Assembly (NCBI RefSeq): GCF_018860505.1
Contig: NZ_JAHKPU010000019.1
Location: 375,773-439,772, forward strand
Length of the DNA: 64,000 bases
Source: Pacificibacter marinus
GTDB taxonomy: Bacteria; Pseudomonadota; Alphaproteobacteria; Rhodobacterales; Rhodobacteraceae
Direction of reading: 5' to 3'
The position numbers were made by a program, and so were the translations under genes. The notes below the pieces were generated by a model, which saw nothing but the letters and a program-made list of their open reading frames with translations, was not told the origin of the DNA and searched no databases. Below are positions 9,279 to 17,505 of the stretch, in pieces (within the stretch, counting starts at the first letter, position 1; each line of letters starts with the position of its first letter).

Positions 9279-10190
9279 ATGACATTTGACAAAGATGCAC
9301 AAGATTGGCTCGAAGCGGAACTTGCGGATTCACTGGATGAGGAATTCGAGCTTGAGCTGGAAGACGCACTTTTGTCTCAGGAAATCAAGAAAATCTACCA
9401 AAAAGCCCATCCCAATGCCCTGTCCCGTCATGAATATTTCTACGACCTTTTGCGCTTGCAAGCAGAGCTGATCCGCCTGCAAGACTGGGTACAACACTCA
9501 GGCGAAAAGATCGTTGTGTTGTTTGAAGGCCGCGATTCTGCTGGCAAAGGCGGTGTGATCAAACGCATCACCCAACGCCTTAATCCACGGATCGTGCGCA
9601 CAGTGGCCCTACCCGCGCCATCTGACCGCGAGAAAACCCAGTGGTATTTTCAACGCTACGTGCCGCACTTGCCTGCTGCAGGCGAAATAGTTCTGTTTGA
9701 TCGGTCTTGGTACAATCGTTCCGGCGTTGAGCGGGTGATGGGCTTTGCAGATGAAGATCAGGTTGAGCAGTTTTTCCAAGACGTTCCCGATTTCGAACGT
9801 ATGTTGGTGCGTTCAGGCATCAAGGTGGTGAAATACTGGTTCTCGGTCTCTGACGAAGAACAGCAAATGCGGTTTTTGATGCGCATTCACGACCCGATGA
9901 AACAGTGGAAACTCTCGCCAATGGATTTGCAATCGCGGGTTCGCTGGGAACAATACACCAAAGCCAAGGAAGAGGCGTTCGCGCGCACAAATATTCCTGA
10001 GGCCCCGTGGTATATTGTTGAGGGCAACGACAAAAAACGGGCGCGTTTGAATTGTATCGATCACCTGCTGTCGCTGTTCCCCTACGAGGACGTGCCCCAC
10101 GAGGAAATCACCCTGCCAGAACGCGTGTACAACAAAGATTACGAGCGTGCTGTATTGCCGCCCGAACTGTATGTGCCATCAAAATATTGA
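9279..10190 (+). CDS. ppk2: Polyphosphate kinase 2
   Basis: PPK2 transfers phosphate between polyphosphate and nucleotides, usually making NTPs from polyphosphate. The 303-residue protein has an acidic N-terminal extension (about 1-35), then the PPK2 core with Walker A GRDSAGKGG (about 84-92), lid residues and Walker B in FDRSWYNR (about 140-147). The single-domain length fits class I/III enzymes. The nucleotide preference (ADP/GDP or AMP) is not decided by eye. It is preceded by a good AGAAGGA ribosome site and stands as a single gene or leads to the TerB-like gene 57 bp downstream. Confidence 0.95.
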   Translation: MTFDKDAQDWLEAELADSLDEEFELELEDALLSQEIKKIYQKAHPNALSRHEYFYDLLRLQAELIRLQDWVQHSGEKIVVLFEGRDSAGKGGVIKRITQRLNPRIVRTVALPAPSDREKTQWYFQRYVPHLPAAGEIVLFDRSWYNRSGVERVMGFADEDQVEQFFQDVPDFERMLVRSGIKVVKYWFSVSDEEQQMRFLMRIHDPMKQWKLSPMDLQSRVRWEQYTKAKEEAFARTNIPEAPWYIVEGNDKKRARLNCIDHLLSLFPYEDVPHEEITLPERVYNKDYERAVLPPELYVPSKY

Positions 10191-10247
10191 CGATCATGTG
10201 ATTGTCTCCGGCTTTTCCTTTGGGCTTGTGGGGCTTATGGTAATCGT

Positions 10248-10691
10248 ATGTTTGCAGATTTTCTCAATCGGCTGATTCAGCCGCAGCCGCAGCGCTTGTC
10301 GGGCGCAGATTCCAATTTGGCCTTGGCGGCGCTTTTGGTGCGGGTCGCGCGTGCGGATGGCCATTATGATGCAGGCGAAGCGGCACGGATTTTGTCAGTG
10401 CTGCGCGAACGCTATGCTCTGGACGAAACGGCGGGATTGGCATTGCGTGCAGAAGCCGAAGTGCTTGAGGCCGAGGCCCCCGACACTGTGCGCTTTACCC
10501 GTGCCATCAAAGATGCGGTGCCATATGAAGATCGCGCTGACGTGATCGAAGGGCTTTGGTCCGTGGTCTTGACCGATGGGCATCGCGACCATGCTGAGGA
10601 TACATTCTTGCGGCTGGTGGCAAACCTGTTGGGGGTCAGCGATGTTGACAGTGCCTTGGCGCGCCAACGGGTTGCCCAAAATCTGAGCTAA
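10248..10691 (+). CDS. TerB family protein
   Basis: The 147-residue protein has the TerB/DjlA-like helical-bundle pattern: two similar halves with LALAALLVRVARADGHYDAGE and LWSVVLTDGHRDHAEDTFLRLVANLLG, each with acidic residues placed for metal binding. The family is linked to tellurite resistance in some bacteria but occurs widely with unknown roles. There is no signal peptide, so it is cytoplasmic. It follows ppk2 on the same strand; whether they share a transcript is uncertain. Confidence 0.85.
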   Translation: MFADFLNRLIQPQPQRLSGADSNLALAALLVRVARADGHYDAGEAARILSVLRERYALDETAGLALRAEAEVLEAEAPDTVRFTRAIKDAVPYEDRADVIEGLWSVVLTDGHRDHAEDTFLRLVANLLGVSDVDSALARQRVAQNLS

Positions 10692-10847
10692 ATCGCCTCA
10701 AATGCACGCTAAAGCTGTGCATAAACGGATGACATCCGCCCATATTGATGAATCCCACGACATTCGCACGGTTTTTAAGCTGTGACGTGGGGGAATTTCA
10801 TCAAAGTCTGTTGCATCTGGCACAGAATCTCAGCTTACTCAGTTTCA

Positions 10848-11636
10848 ATGTTGACCAAAGACTCAAAAACCTCGCCCGTGATCGAAATCCGTGATTTGCA
10901 TAAATCCTACGGCGATCTTGATGTGCTCAAAGGCGTCTCGCTGACGGCTGAACGCGGACAAGTGATTTCGCTGATCGGCTCATCGGGATCCGGAAAATCA
11001 ACGCTTTTGCGGTGCGCCAATTTATTGGAAGACAGCCAAAGCGGCGAAATCCTGTTTGAGGGCGAACCGATCTCGTGGAAAGGCAGCGGTCATATGCGCC
11101 GCCCACGTGACCGCAAACAGGTCATGCGCATCCGCACCAATCTGTCGATGGTGTTTCAACAATTCAATTTATGGGCTCATATGACAATTCTTGAAAATGT
11201 CATGGAAGCCCCTGTCACGGTTTTGGGCCGCGATAAATCCGAGGTCGAAACCTCAGCCCGCGCCTATCTTGATCGTGTAGGCATCGGCGACAAATGCGAT
11301 GTCTATCCTGCCCAAATGTCAGGCGGCCAACAGCAACGTGCAGCGATTGCCCGCGCGTTATGTATGGAACCGAAAGCCTTATTGTTTGATGAACCCACCT
11401 CGGCGCTTGACCCTGAGTTGGAACAAGAAGTGGTCAAGGTGATCAAATCCTTAGCCGCTGAAGGGCGCACGATGATGATCGTCACCCACGACATGCGCAT
11501 GGCGGCCGATATTTCGGACCATGTTGTTTTTCTTCACCAAGGCTTGATCGAAGAGCAAGGCCCGCCTGCCGCACTTTTCGGCAAACCAAAATCAAAACGT
11601 TTGCAGCAATTTCTAAGCTCAACTGTATCTGCCTAA
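10848..11636 (+). CDS. Polar amino acid ABC transporter ATP-binding protein
   Basis: This HisP/GlnQ-type ATPase energises import by the neighbouring permeases. The 262 residues contain Walker A GSSGSGKST (44-52), the Q-loop in SMVFQQFNLW, the signature MSGGQQQR, Walker B LLFDEPTSALD and the switch His in MIVTHDM. The ATG at 10848 puts the protein in register with homologues; the frame extends 22 codons further upstream with unlikely sequence. It is the first gene of a four-gene importer (ATPase, binding protein, two permeases). Confidence 0.95.
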   Translation: MLTKDSKTSPVIEIRDLHKSYGDLDVLKGVSLTAERGQVISLIGSSGSGKSTLLRCANLLEDSQSGEILFEGEPISWKGSGHMRRPRDRKQVMRIRTNLSMVFQQFNLWAHMTILENVMEAPVTVLGRDKSEVETSARAYLDRVGIGDKCDVYPAQMSGGQQQRAAIARALCMEPKALLFDEPTSALDPELEQEVVKVIKSLAAEGRTMMIVTHDMRMAADISDHVVFLHQGLIEEQGPPAALFGKPKSKRLQQFLSSTVSA

Positions 11637-11684
11637 AACAAACACAATCAATAAAAACCACCACCAGTCTGGGAGACCAAAACT

Positions 11685-12401
11685 ATGAAAAAACTAATTC
11701 TCTCCACCGCCCTATTGGCCATCACTGCGACTGCGTCTTTCGCAGACACCGTGCGTATGGGCACCGAGGGCGCCTACCCTCCCTACAACTTTATCAATGA
11801 TGACGGCGAAGTTGCTGGTTTCGAACGTGAAGTCGGCGACAAACTTTGCGAAATCGCCGAACTGACCTGTGAATGGGTGACAAACGAATGGGACACCATC
11901 ATCCCGAACCTGTTGTCTGCCAACTACGACACCATCATCGCAGGCATGTCCATCACAGAAGAACGTGAAGAAGTCATTGACTTTACACAAGATTACTACC
12001 CGCCAACAGCATCTGCCTATGCCTCTGTGTCAGACGGCGTCGATTTGATGGGCGGTGTGATCGCAGCGCAGACATCCACAATCCAAGCAGGTCACGTGGC
12101 CACAACAGGCGCAACCTTGGTTGAATTTGCCACATTGGACGACACCATTGCGGCCGTGAAAAATGGCGAAGTGGATGCTGTATTTGCAGATAAAGACGCG
12201 CTTGTGCCCTTCGTGGAAGAACAAGACTTTATGTTCCTCGGCGACGATGTGCCACTGGGTAAAGGTATCGGCATGGGCTTGCGCGAAAGCGACGCCGAAC
12301 TGAAAGCCAAGTTTGACGCAGCAATCGACGTGATGAAGGCCGATGGGTCTTTGAACGCTTTGCTGATCAAATACTTCGGCGAAGAAACAGCGACTTACTA
12401 A
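11685..12401 (+). CDS. Periplasmic amino acid-binding protein
   Basis: The 238-residue protein has a cleavable signal peptide (about 1-20, ending ATASFA) and then the family 3 solute-binding sequence VRMGTEGAYPPYNFIND, with NEWDTIIPNLLSANYDTIIAGM and ITEEREEVIDFT. These resemble lysine/arginine/ornithine, histidine or opine-type binding proteins, so a basic amino acid is the likely ligand; this is an inference. The gene sits between the ATPase and the permeases, and a terminator-like hairpin follows it, as expected for a subunit needed in excess. Confidence 0.95.
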   Translation: MKKLILSTALLAITATASFADTVRMGTEGAYPPYNFINDDGEVAGFEREVGDKLCEIAELTCEWVTNEWDTIIPNLLSANYDTIIAGMSITEEREEVIDFTQDYYPPTASAYASVSDGVDLMGGVIAAQTSTIQAGHVATTGATLVEFATLDDTIAAVKNGEVDAVFADKDALVPFVEEQDFMFLGDDVPLGKGIGMGLRESDAELKAKFDAAIDVMKADGSLNALLIKYFGEETATY

Positions 12402-12408
12402 GCGTTTT

Positions 12409-12436
12409 TCGGGGCCGGTACGCTGGCCCCGATTTT
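12409..12436 (+). terminator. Intra-operon hairpin after binding-protein gene
   Basis: TCGGGGCC pairs with GGCCCCGA around a short loop and is followed by TTTT. It lies between the binding protein and permease genes and probably reduces downstream expression instead of ending the operon. Confidence 0.65.
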
Positions 12437-12440
12437 CATT

Positions 12441-13319
12441 ATGTTCGCATCTTGCACAGACCCATCCACGCTTGACGGCCTCAATTGGCTCGCCTGTTAT
12501 TTGACAACGGGCAAGCATGTTTTGTTCTACAAAAGCTTTATCGTTGTGCTCACGCTTTTGGCCGTGACCGCCCCGATTGCGCTTGGCGTGGGGTTTCTGG
12601 GGGCCATTGCTGCGCGGTCCAAAGTCGCGCCTGTGCGCTGGTTTGGGACGCTTTACACCTCGATGGTGCGCGGTGTACCGGATATCGTTTTCTTTCTTTT
12701 CGTCCCCTTGGCGATGGATCAAGGGTTTGAATGGACCCGCCACAAGATTTTGTGCCCCGATTGGTCTGAACCGATCCGCCAAGGCAATGACTTTCTAGTC
12801 TGTTCTGCAGCCAAACTTCCCTTAGGGTCTGCCCCGCAAACCACTCATGAAATCTATGGCTTCATTCTGGCTGTGATCGCCTTTTCCATCGTCTTTGGGG
12901 CCTTTGCGGCCAATGTGCTATCGGGCGCGATGTCCGCCGTGCCCCGCGCGCAGATGGAAACCGCCGAAGCCTATGGTATGTCCCCACGTCAAAGTTTCTG
13001 GCGTATTCTAGTGCCGCAAATGTGGATCTATGCCCTGCCCGGTCTGTCAAATCTTTGGATGATTTTGATCAAGGCCACGCCCCTGCTGTTCTTGCTTGGT
13101 GTCGAAGATATCGTATATTGGGCGCGTGAACTTGGCGGCGCAAAAACCAGCCATTTCGATTATCCGCATCCCGACTGGCGCTTGTGGTATTTCCTTGGGC
13201 TATTGGTGTTTTATCTCGCTTTTACAAAGATTTCCGAAATCGTATTGGACCGTCTCACCATCCGTTTGTCACGCGGCCAAGCCACTGTCGCGGGTGAGCA
13301 GATGAGGAAAGCCGCATGA
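12441..13319 (+). CDS. Amino acid ABC transporter permease (HisQ-like)
   Basis: The 292-residue inner-membrane protein has the HisM/GlnP permease signature: membrane segments near residues 32-55, 70-95, 135-160 and 195-260, the motif GTLYTSMVRGVPDIVFFLFV and the EAA loop METAEAYGMSPRQSFWRILVPQ that docks on the ATPase. The ~60-residue insertion between the first segments is longer than in short GlnP-type permeases. The stop overlaps the next permease gene by 4 bp (ATGA), indicating translational coupling. Confidence 0.93.
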   Translation: MFASCTDPSTLDGLNWLACYLTTGKHVLFYKSFIVVLTLLAVTAPIALGVGFLGAIAARSKVAPVRWFGTLYTSMVRGVPDIVFFLFVPLAMDQGFEWTRHKILCPDWSEPIRQGNDFLVCSAAKLPLGSAPQTTHEIYGFILAVIAFSIVFGAFAANVLSGAMSAVPRAQMETAEAYGMSPRQSFWRILVPQMWIYALPGLSNLWMILIKATPLLFLLGVEDIVYWARELGGAKTSHFDYPHPDWRLWYFLGLLVFYLAFTKISEIVLDRLTIRLSRGQATVAGEQMRKAA

Positions 13320-14143
13320 GTTGCCTGCAAACCATTTCCGATTATGCGTTTCGTTCCATCGGTTACGGCCCCCGTCTTTTGCCCAAATCCGACATCACCC
13401 TGTGCGAACAAGTGACCTTGATCGGCTCAGGCATGTTGTGGAACATCTATTTCGGTGTGCTGGCCTTGGCCTTTGGCTTTGTCTTTGCAACCCTGTTGGC
13501 GGTTGCCAAAAATACCCCCAATCCTTGGCTGCGCAAACCGGCTGAATGGTTCATGTTTCTGTTTCGCGGCTCGCCCTTGTTCATTCAATTTTTCTTGGCT
13601 TACGAACTTTTCGTTCAATTGCCCAAAGCGGGCATCGAACTCTTTGGCATGACCTTGGAAACCGGCAATCTGACCCGCGCTTGGGCGGGGGCTTTGATCG
13701 TGTTGTTCCTCAACACTTCGGCCTATTCTGCTGAAATATTTTATGGTGCGTTGCGCTCTGTCCCCAAGGGCGACATGGAGGCTGCGGACGCCTACGGCAT
13801 GGTTGGCTGGACGCGGTTTCGACGGGTCACTTGGCCTACTATGTTGCGTCTTGCTTGGCCGTCATACACCAACGAGGCGATTTTTCTATTTCACGCCACC
13901 GCTTTGGTGTTTTTCTCAGGCTTTCCAGCCTGGCAGCAAAAGGGCGATGCGCTGTATTACGCGTCGTATTTTGCCGAAAAAACGTTCAACCCCTTTGTGC
14001 CCTATCCAATCGTTGCGGGGTATTTTGTGGTGTTGATCGTGATTGTGATTGGTATTTTTAACATCATCAACACTCGGCTTAATCGTCATCTGCCCATTGA
14101 GCGCCGCCCGCGCCTTAGGTTTAAACCGCAGATCATTCGGTGA
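13316..14143 (+). CDS. Amino acid ABC transporter permease (HisM-like)
   Basis: The 275-residue partner permease carries FMFLFRGSPLFIQFFLAYELF and the EAA loop MEAADAYGMVGWTRFRRVTWP, with about five membrane segments. It overlaps the preceding permease by 4 bp. Together with the ATPase and binding protein it forms a complete importer of the polar amino acid class. No gene for an associated catabolic enzyme is in the same operon, though an aminotransferase gene starts 235 bp downstream. Confidence 0.93.
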   Translation: MSCLQTISDYAFRSIGYGPRLLPKSDITLCEQVTLIGSGMLWNIYFGVLALAFGFVFATLLAVAKNTPNPWLRKPAEWFMFLFRGSPLFIQFFLAYELFVQLPKAGIELFGMTLETGNLTRAWAGALIVLFLNTSAYSAEIFYGALRSVPKGDMEAADAYGMVGWTRFRRVTWPTMLRLAWPSYTNEAIFLFHATALVFFSGFPAWQQKGDALYYASYFAEKTFNPFVPYPIVAGYFVVLIVIVIGIFNIINTRLNRHLPIERRPRLRFKPQIIR

Positions 14144-14281
14144 TTTAAACGCCATGCTTGCGTGCCTTCTCGTGCCGCAGATGCGTCGTTTGTGATTGTT
14201 TTTTTTTGGTATTTGCTCAGGCGTAAAGCGCCGCCACATCACCGCCTGACCATTCCCCACCCCACCTAAAACCTGCCCTCA

Positions 14282-14355
14282 ACTGTAACGATTATGCGAA
14301 TTTTTCCGCCGACGCATTTACAGTGGTAGATTTTTACGCGCCGCACACTTACAGT
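14282..14355. promoter_or_regulatory. Cluster of TTACAGT heptamers before the aminotransferase gene
   Basis: The heptamer TTACAGT occurs at 14318-14324 and 14349-14355 (31 bp apart, about three helical turns) and its complement ACTGTAA at 14282-14288. A fourth copy lies at 16661-16667 upstream of the neighbouring LysR gene. This looks like a regulator-binding array ending close to the start codon at 14379. The binding protein is inferred, with the LysR product as the first candidate. Confidence 0.45.
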
Positions 14356-14378
14356 TATGCTGAAAAGATATTTTATAA

Positions 14379-15596
14379 ATGGTGAAAGTCATGACTGCAG
14401 GTCCGAACGTATACGATTCAGAGCCCATTCCACAGGCAGCACGCGCAGAAATAGAGCGTTTGCTCAGTTCAGGCGACCTCTTTCGCTACACCGCACCCGA
14501 AAACGCCCCCGTCACCTTGTTAGAACGTGAATTTGCCGCAATGCTCGGCGCGAAATATGCGCTGGCCGTATCCTCTTGTTCCGCCGCGCTATTCTTGTCT
14601 TTGAAAGCGCTTGACCTGCCCCGTGACGCGAAAGTTCTTATCCCTGCCTTTACCTTTGCGGCCGTGCCTTCAGCGGTTGTCCACGCAGATTGCATCCCTG
14701 TTTTGGTCGAATGCGGCGATAATTACCGGATAGATTTGGACGATTTGAAAGCGAAACTCGACGATGATATCAGCGCTGTTTTAATTTCTCATATGCGCGG
14801 TCACACCTCTGATATGGATGCGATTGTGGCGCTCTGCGACACGCATAATGTGCCGCTTATTGAAGATGCCGCGCATTCACTGGGCACGGTTTGGGATGGT
14901 CAAAACATTGGCACTATTGGCAAAATCGGTTGTTTCTCGTTCCAGTCTTACAAGCTGTTGAACGCAGGTGAAGGTGGCATTTTGATCACCGATGATGAAG
15001 ACATCATCGCGCGCGCTGTGATCATGTCCGGTGCCTATGAGCACAATTGGAAAAAACACAACGCATCCCCAAGCTCCGCATTGGATGCAGCCTTTGATCG
15101 CGTGCAAAATCAGCTGCCGCTTTACAATCAACGTCTGTCAAATTTGGCCGCTGCCGTCGTGCGCCCACAACTGGCCGAAGTGCCACGCCGGGTGCAAGAT
15201 GGCCGTGCCAACCACGATTATGTCGCGGCTCAATTACAATCCACGCCATTTCTGACGGTGCCAGACAAACTTGAAAAAGAAGTTCGGGCGCCTGACAGTC
15301 TACAGTTTAACTTGGTCGATTTCTCGCCAGAAGAAGCTCTGAGCTTTCAATCTGCCGCCAAAGCCCGCGGCGTTTCGGTTCAGGTGTTTGGCCTGTCTAC
15401 AGACAACGCCCGTGCCTTTTGGAACTGGCAGTTCTTAGGCGACACGCCCGATTTGCCCAAGACCCGCGCTATGCTGTCCAAAGCCTGTGACACGCGATTG
15501 CCTGCGCGTCTGCAAAAAGCGGATTTGGACTTTATCGCAAGCGCTTTGATCGAGGCTGCATCAGACGCCAAGGGCATGGTACAAGCGGCGGAATAA
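14379..15596 (+). CDS. DegT/DnrJ/EryC1 family PLP-dependent aminotransferase
   Basis: The 405-residue protein is a fold-type I PLP enzyme of the sugar/amino-cyclitol aminotransferase family. Visible marks are the N-terminal ALAVSSCSAALFLSL cofactor-binding segment, IEDAAHSLG with the PLP-contacting Asp, and the Schiff-base Lys in FSFQSYKLLNAGEGG. Such enzymes usually aminate keto-sugars, but no nucleotide-sugar genes lie nearby, so the substrate is open. An alternative start at the ATG four codons in (14391) is possible. It faces a LysR gene across a shared hairpin terminator, and the upstream region holds TTACAGT repeats. Confidence 0.9.
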   Translation: MVKVMTAGPNVYDSEPIPQAARAEIERLLSSGDLFRYTAPENAPVTLLEREFAAMLGAKYALAVSSCSAALFLSLKALDLPRDAKVLIPAFTFAAVPSAVVHADCIPVLVECGDNYRIDLDDLKAKLDDDISAVLISHMRGHTSDMDAIVALCDTHNVPLIEDAAHSLGTVWDGQNIGTIGKIGCFSFQSYKLLNAGEGGILITDDEDIIARAVIMSGAYEHNWKKHNASPSSALDAAFDRVQNQLPLYNQRLSNLAAAVVRPQLAEVPRRVQDGRANHDYVAAQLQSTPFLTVPDKLEKEVRAPDSLQFNLVDFSPEEALSFQSAAKARGVSVQVFGLSTDNARAFWNWQFLGDTPDLPKTRAMLSKACDTRLPARLQKADLDFIASALIEAASDAKGMVQAAE

Positions 15597-15622
15597 TCCG
15601 TAGTCCTCAAAATACAAAAATA

Positions 15623-15648
15623 CCGTCCAGACGTATGGGCGGCGTTTT
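15623..15648. terminator. Shared terminator between aminotransferase and lysR genes
   Basis: CCGTCCA pairs with TGGGCGG (one G-T pair) and TTTT follows. It overlaps the end of the convergent LysR gene, whose stop is at 15647-15649. Confidence 0.6.
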
Positions 15649-16603
15649 AGCTGAGAACTTTGAAATGTCCAGACAACCAAGAGTTTGCTGCCACGGCAGG
15701 TTGGACAAGCTGTGTTTCGATCAAGGGACGCAAACGTGCCGCAATATCGTCAGCCATGTCTTCCATCCCGTCTTTGCGCACGAAAACGGAAATACGGCGA
15801 GACATCGGGGCAAAGGGCAGCGGGTGAAGGTCAATGTCTTCGGCATAGCGCCCTGCTTGCTGTGCGCCCATCGCGGTGAGAATAGTCCAGCCAGTCCCGC
15901 CCGCGACCATCGCCATCATCGCACGGTAGCTGTCCAATTCAAATCGATGCACCAAATTGACGCCTTCGGCCGTCAAATGCTGGGCCAATTCGCGCCCCAT
16001 TGCATGGCGGCGCGTGTATTCGATAAAGGAAACATCTTTTAGGTCGTCCAACGATGCCCCGTGCCCGTTGGCGGTAACAACAACAAAAGGATCATCCAGC
16101 AAGGGTAAGCTTTTCATCCAGTTTGACTTAGAAATATCGGCTGCGACAATGACATCCAGACTGCGATGTTCCAAGTGATCTAGCAGCCGATGAGATGGGC
16201 CCGTTTCCAACTCGAAACGCGTGTGCGTCAACGTATCGGCCATACCCGACAACAGAATTGGCGTCACTGAAGCCTCGAAATCTTCGATCATTCCTAAGCG
16301 CAATGACCCCAATTGAGACAGATCGAGACCCGCGATCTCTGAGCGTGCGTGGGAGGCCTCGCTGACAATCGTCAGCGCGCGTTTGCGTAATATCCGCCCC
16401 GCAGGCGTCAATGTCATCGGGCGTTCGCGGCGGTTCAACAGCTCGGTTCCCAAAGCCGTTTCCAAATTGGAGATTTGCTGAGACACCGAAGAGGGGGAAG
16501 CTCCAAGTCGTTTGGCCGCAGCAGAAACCGATCCATCTTCGGCGGCGGCCAAAAATACTTCAATCCCCCACAGACTGAACCGCCCAATCGTATCGTTCAT
16601 CAT
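15647..16603 (-). CDS. LysR family transcriptional regulator
   Basis: The 318-residue protein begins with a LysR winged helix-turn-helix (FLAAAEDGSVSAAAKRLGAS then SSVSQQISNLE, about residues 14-50) and continues with a periplasmic-binding-like effector domain (about 95-300). The effector is unknown. It converges with the DegT-type aminotransferase gene. A TTACAGT heptamer at 16661-16667, upstream of this gene, repeats the motif found before the aminotransferase, which suggests that this regulator controls both itself and that enzyme. Confidence 0.93.
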   Translation of the reverse strand: MMNDTIGRFSLWGIEVFLAAAEDGSVSAAAKRLGASPSSVSQQISNLETALGTELLNRRERPMTLTPAGRILRKRALTIVSEASHARSEIAGLDLSQLGSLRLGMIEDFEASVTPILLSGMADTLTHTRFELETGPSHRLLDHLEHRSLDVIVAADISKSNWMKSLPLLDDPFVVVTANGHGASLDDLKDVSFIEYTRRHAMGRELAQHLTAEGVNLVHRFELDSYRAMMAMVAGGTGWTILTAMGAQQAGRYAEDIDLHPLPFAPMSRRISVFVRKDGMEDMADDIAARLRPLIETQLVQPAVAANSWLSGHFKVLS

Positions 16604-16710
16604 TACACCCTTTACAATTCTCAGTAACGCTAGGGTGCAGACGCTAAATTGTCAGCCCCGTTACAGTATAAAATCACTTTTGAACGACATTGTGATCTTC
16701 GTTAAAGACA

Positions 16711-16740
16711 AAAGGCCCACCAAAATGGATGGGCCTTTTA
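16711..16740 (-). terminator. Terminator of phaR
   Basis: AAAGGCCCA pairs with TGGGCCTTT across a 10-nt loop, with a T-run on the minus strand after the stem. It lies about 20 bp beyond the phaR stop. Confidence 0.75.
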
Positions 16741-16759
16741 TACAGTTAAATCCTAACGA

Positions 16760-17302
16760 CTAGAGCTTGGATAGTTTTTCTTGCAACTCGGCAAGCTGCC
16801 GTTTGATGTCACCTAAGTCTTCTTTGTCTTCCGTTTTGGAAGACGATGGTCTGGTGGGCCATGCGCCAGGTATTCCGCTTGTCATCGCCTTCAAAAACGC
16901 TTCTTGCTGCGCTTGAATGGCTTCCAACCCCGGAATTGTCGGGATGCTCGTTCCCATATTTTCCATCATGGTCGCAGAGCCACCGCGTAGCATTTCAAAG
17001 CTTTGTGCCAAAAATTGGGGCACCACAGAATTTACTTCTGTTGTGTAGCTGCGCACCAAATCGGTCAGCACCCCCAAAGGCAAAACACTTTCGCCACGCC
17101 CCTCATGTTCGGCAATGATTTGAAGAAGATACTGGCGGGTCAAATCATCACCTGATTTCAAATCAATGATCTGCACCTCGCGTCCAGCACGAATAAACCC
17201 AGAGATGTCTTCGAGTGTCACATAGTCAGATGTCTCGGTGTTGTATAAACGCCGTGACGCATACCGCTTGATCAAAAGCGTCCCGCTTTTTGAGTCAACC
17301 AT
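16760..17302 (-). CDS. phaR: Polyhydroxyalkanoate synthesis repressor PhaR
   Basis: PhaR represses phasin and PHA genes and is released when it binds nascent PHA granules. The 180 residues show the N-terminal PHB/PHA accumulation regulator DNA-binding domain (IKRYASRRLYNTETSDYVTLEDI, about 11-33, through the following 40 residues) and the PHB_acc domain near 75-115. The C-terminal third is variable and ends in a short Glu/Leu/Lys helix. It is the last gene of the phaC-phaP-phaR series. A TTGC-N3-GCAG near-palindrome at 17322-17332 upstream is a candidate autoregulatory operator. Confidence 0.95.
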   Translation of the reverse strand: MVDSKSGTLLIKRYASRRLYNTETSDYVTLEDISGFIRAGREVQIIDLKSGDDLTRQYLLQIIAEHEGRGESVLPLGVLTDLVRSYTTEVNSVVPQFLAQSFEMLRGGSATMMENMGTSIPTIPGLEAIQAQQEAFLKAMTSGIPGAWPTRPSSSKTEDKEDLGDIKRQLAELQEKLSKL

Positions 17303-17321
17303 GGGCGCCCCTCCCTAAATA

Positions 17322-17332
17322 TTGCATTGCAG
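17322..17332. promoter_or_regulatory. Candidate PhaR operator before phaR
   Basis: TTGCATTGCAG is one mismatch from CTGC-N3-GCAG, the type of site reported for Paracoccus denitrificans PhaR. It lies 20-30 bp upstream of the phaR start. Confidence 0.5.
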
Positions 17333-17409
17333 AAAGCCTATGCCCACGATTTTGGAAAAGCAAAAGAAAAGGCAGGTTTATATGAAACAGATTGTTCATA
17401 AAGACAGGC

Positions 17410-17500
17410 GAACAAAAACGGGCCCGCTCAAATGAGGGGCCCGTTTTGGTGCAATCTGTACGCAGGGAGGAGGAGGGAGGAGGCGCGCACAGGTTGCCAA
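17410..17500 (-). ncRNA. Candidate CcsR/cuckoo-like RNA in the phasin 3' region
   Basis: On the minus strand, just after the phasin stop, a 13-bp imperfect stem (17485-17497 with 17451-17463) holds a 21-nt loop made almost only of C and T, containing CCTCCTCCC and CTCCTCCTCCC. A strong terminator follows at once. C-rich loops of this kind, complementary to Shine-Dalgarno sequences, define the CcsR or cuckoo RNAs of Rhodobacteraceae, which are normally processed from the 3' region of DUF1127 genes. Here the host gene is a phasin. Processing to a separate RNA is inferred. Confidence 0.6.
17415..17447 (-). terminator. Terminator of phasin gene or its 3' RNA
   Basis: AAAACGGGCCC and GGGCCCGTTTT form an 11-bp perfect stem, extended by CTC/GAG towards the loop, with TTTTT on the minus strand. 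Confidence 0.85.
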
Positions 17501-17505
17501 AGAGA

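Noticed and set aside
12030-12782. Minus-strand open frame (250 codons) across the binding-protein and permease genes
   Set aside because: It spans two clear plus-strand genes and the hairpin between them, and its composition is typical of a reverse-frame shadow.
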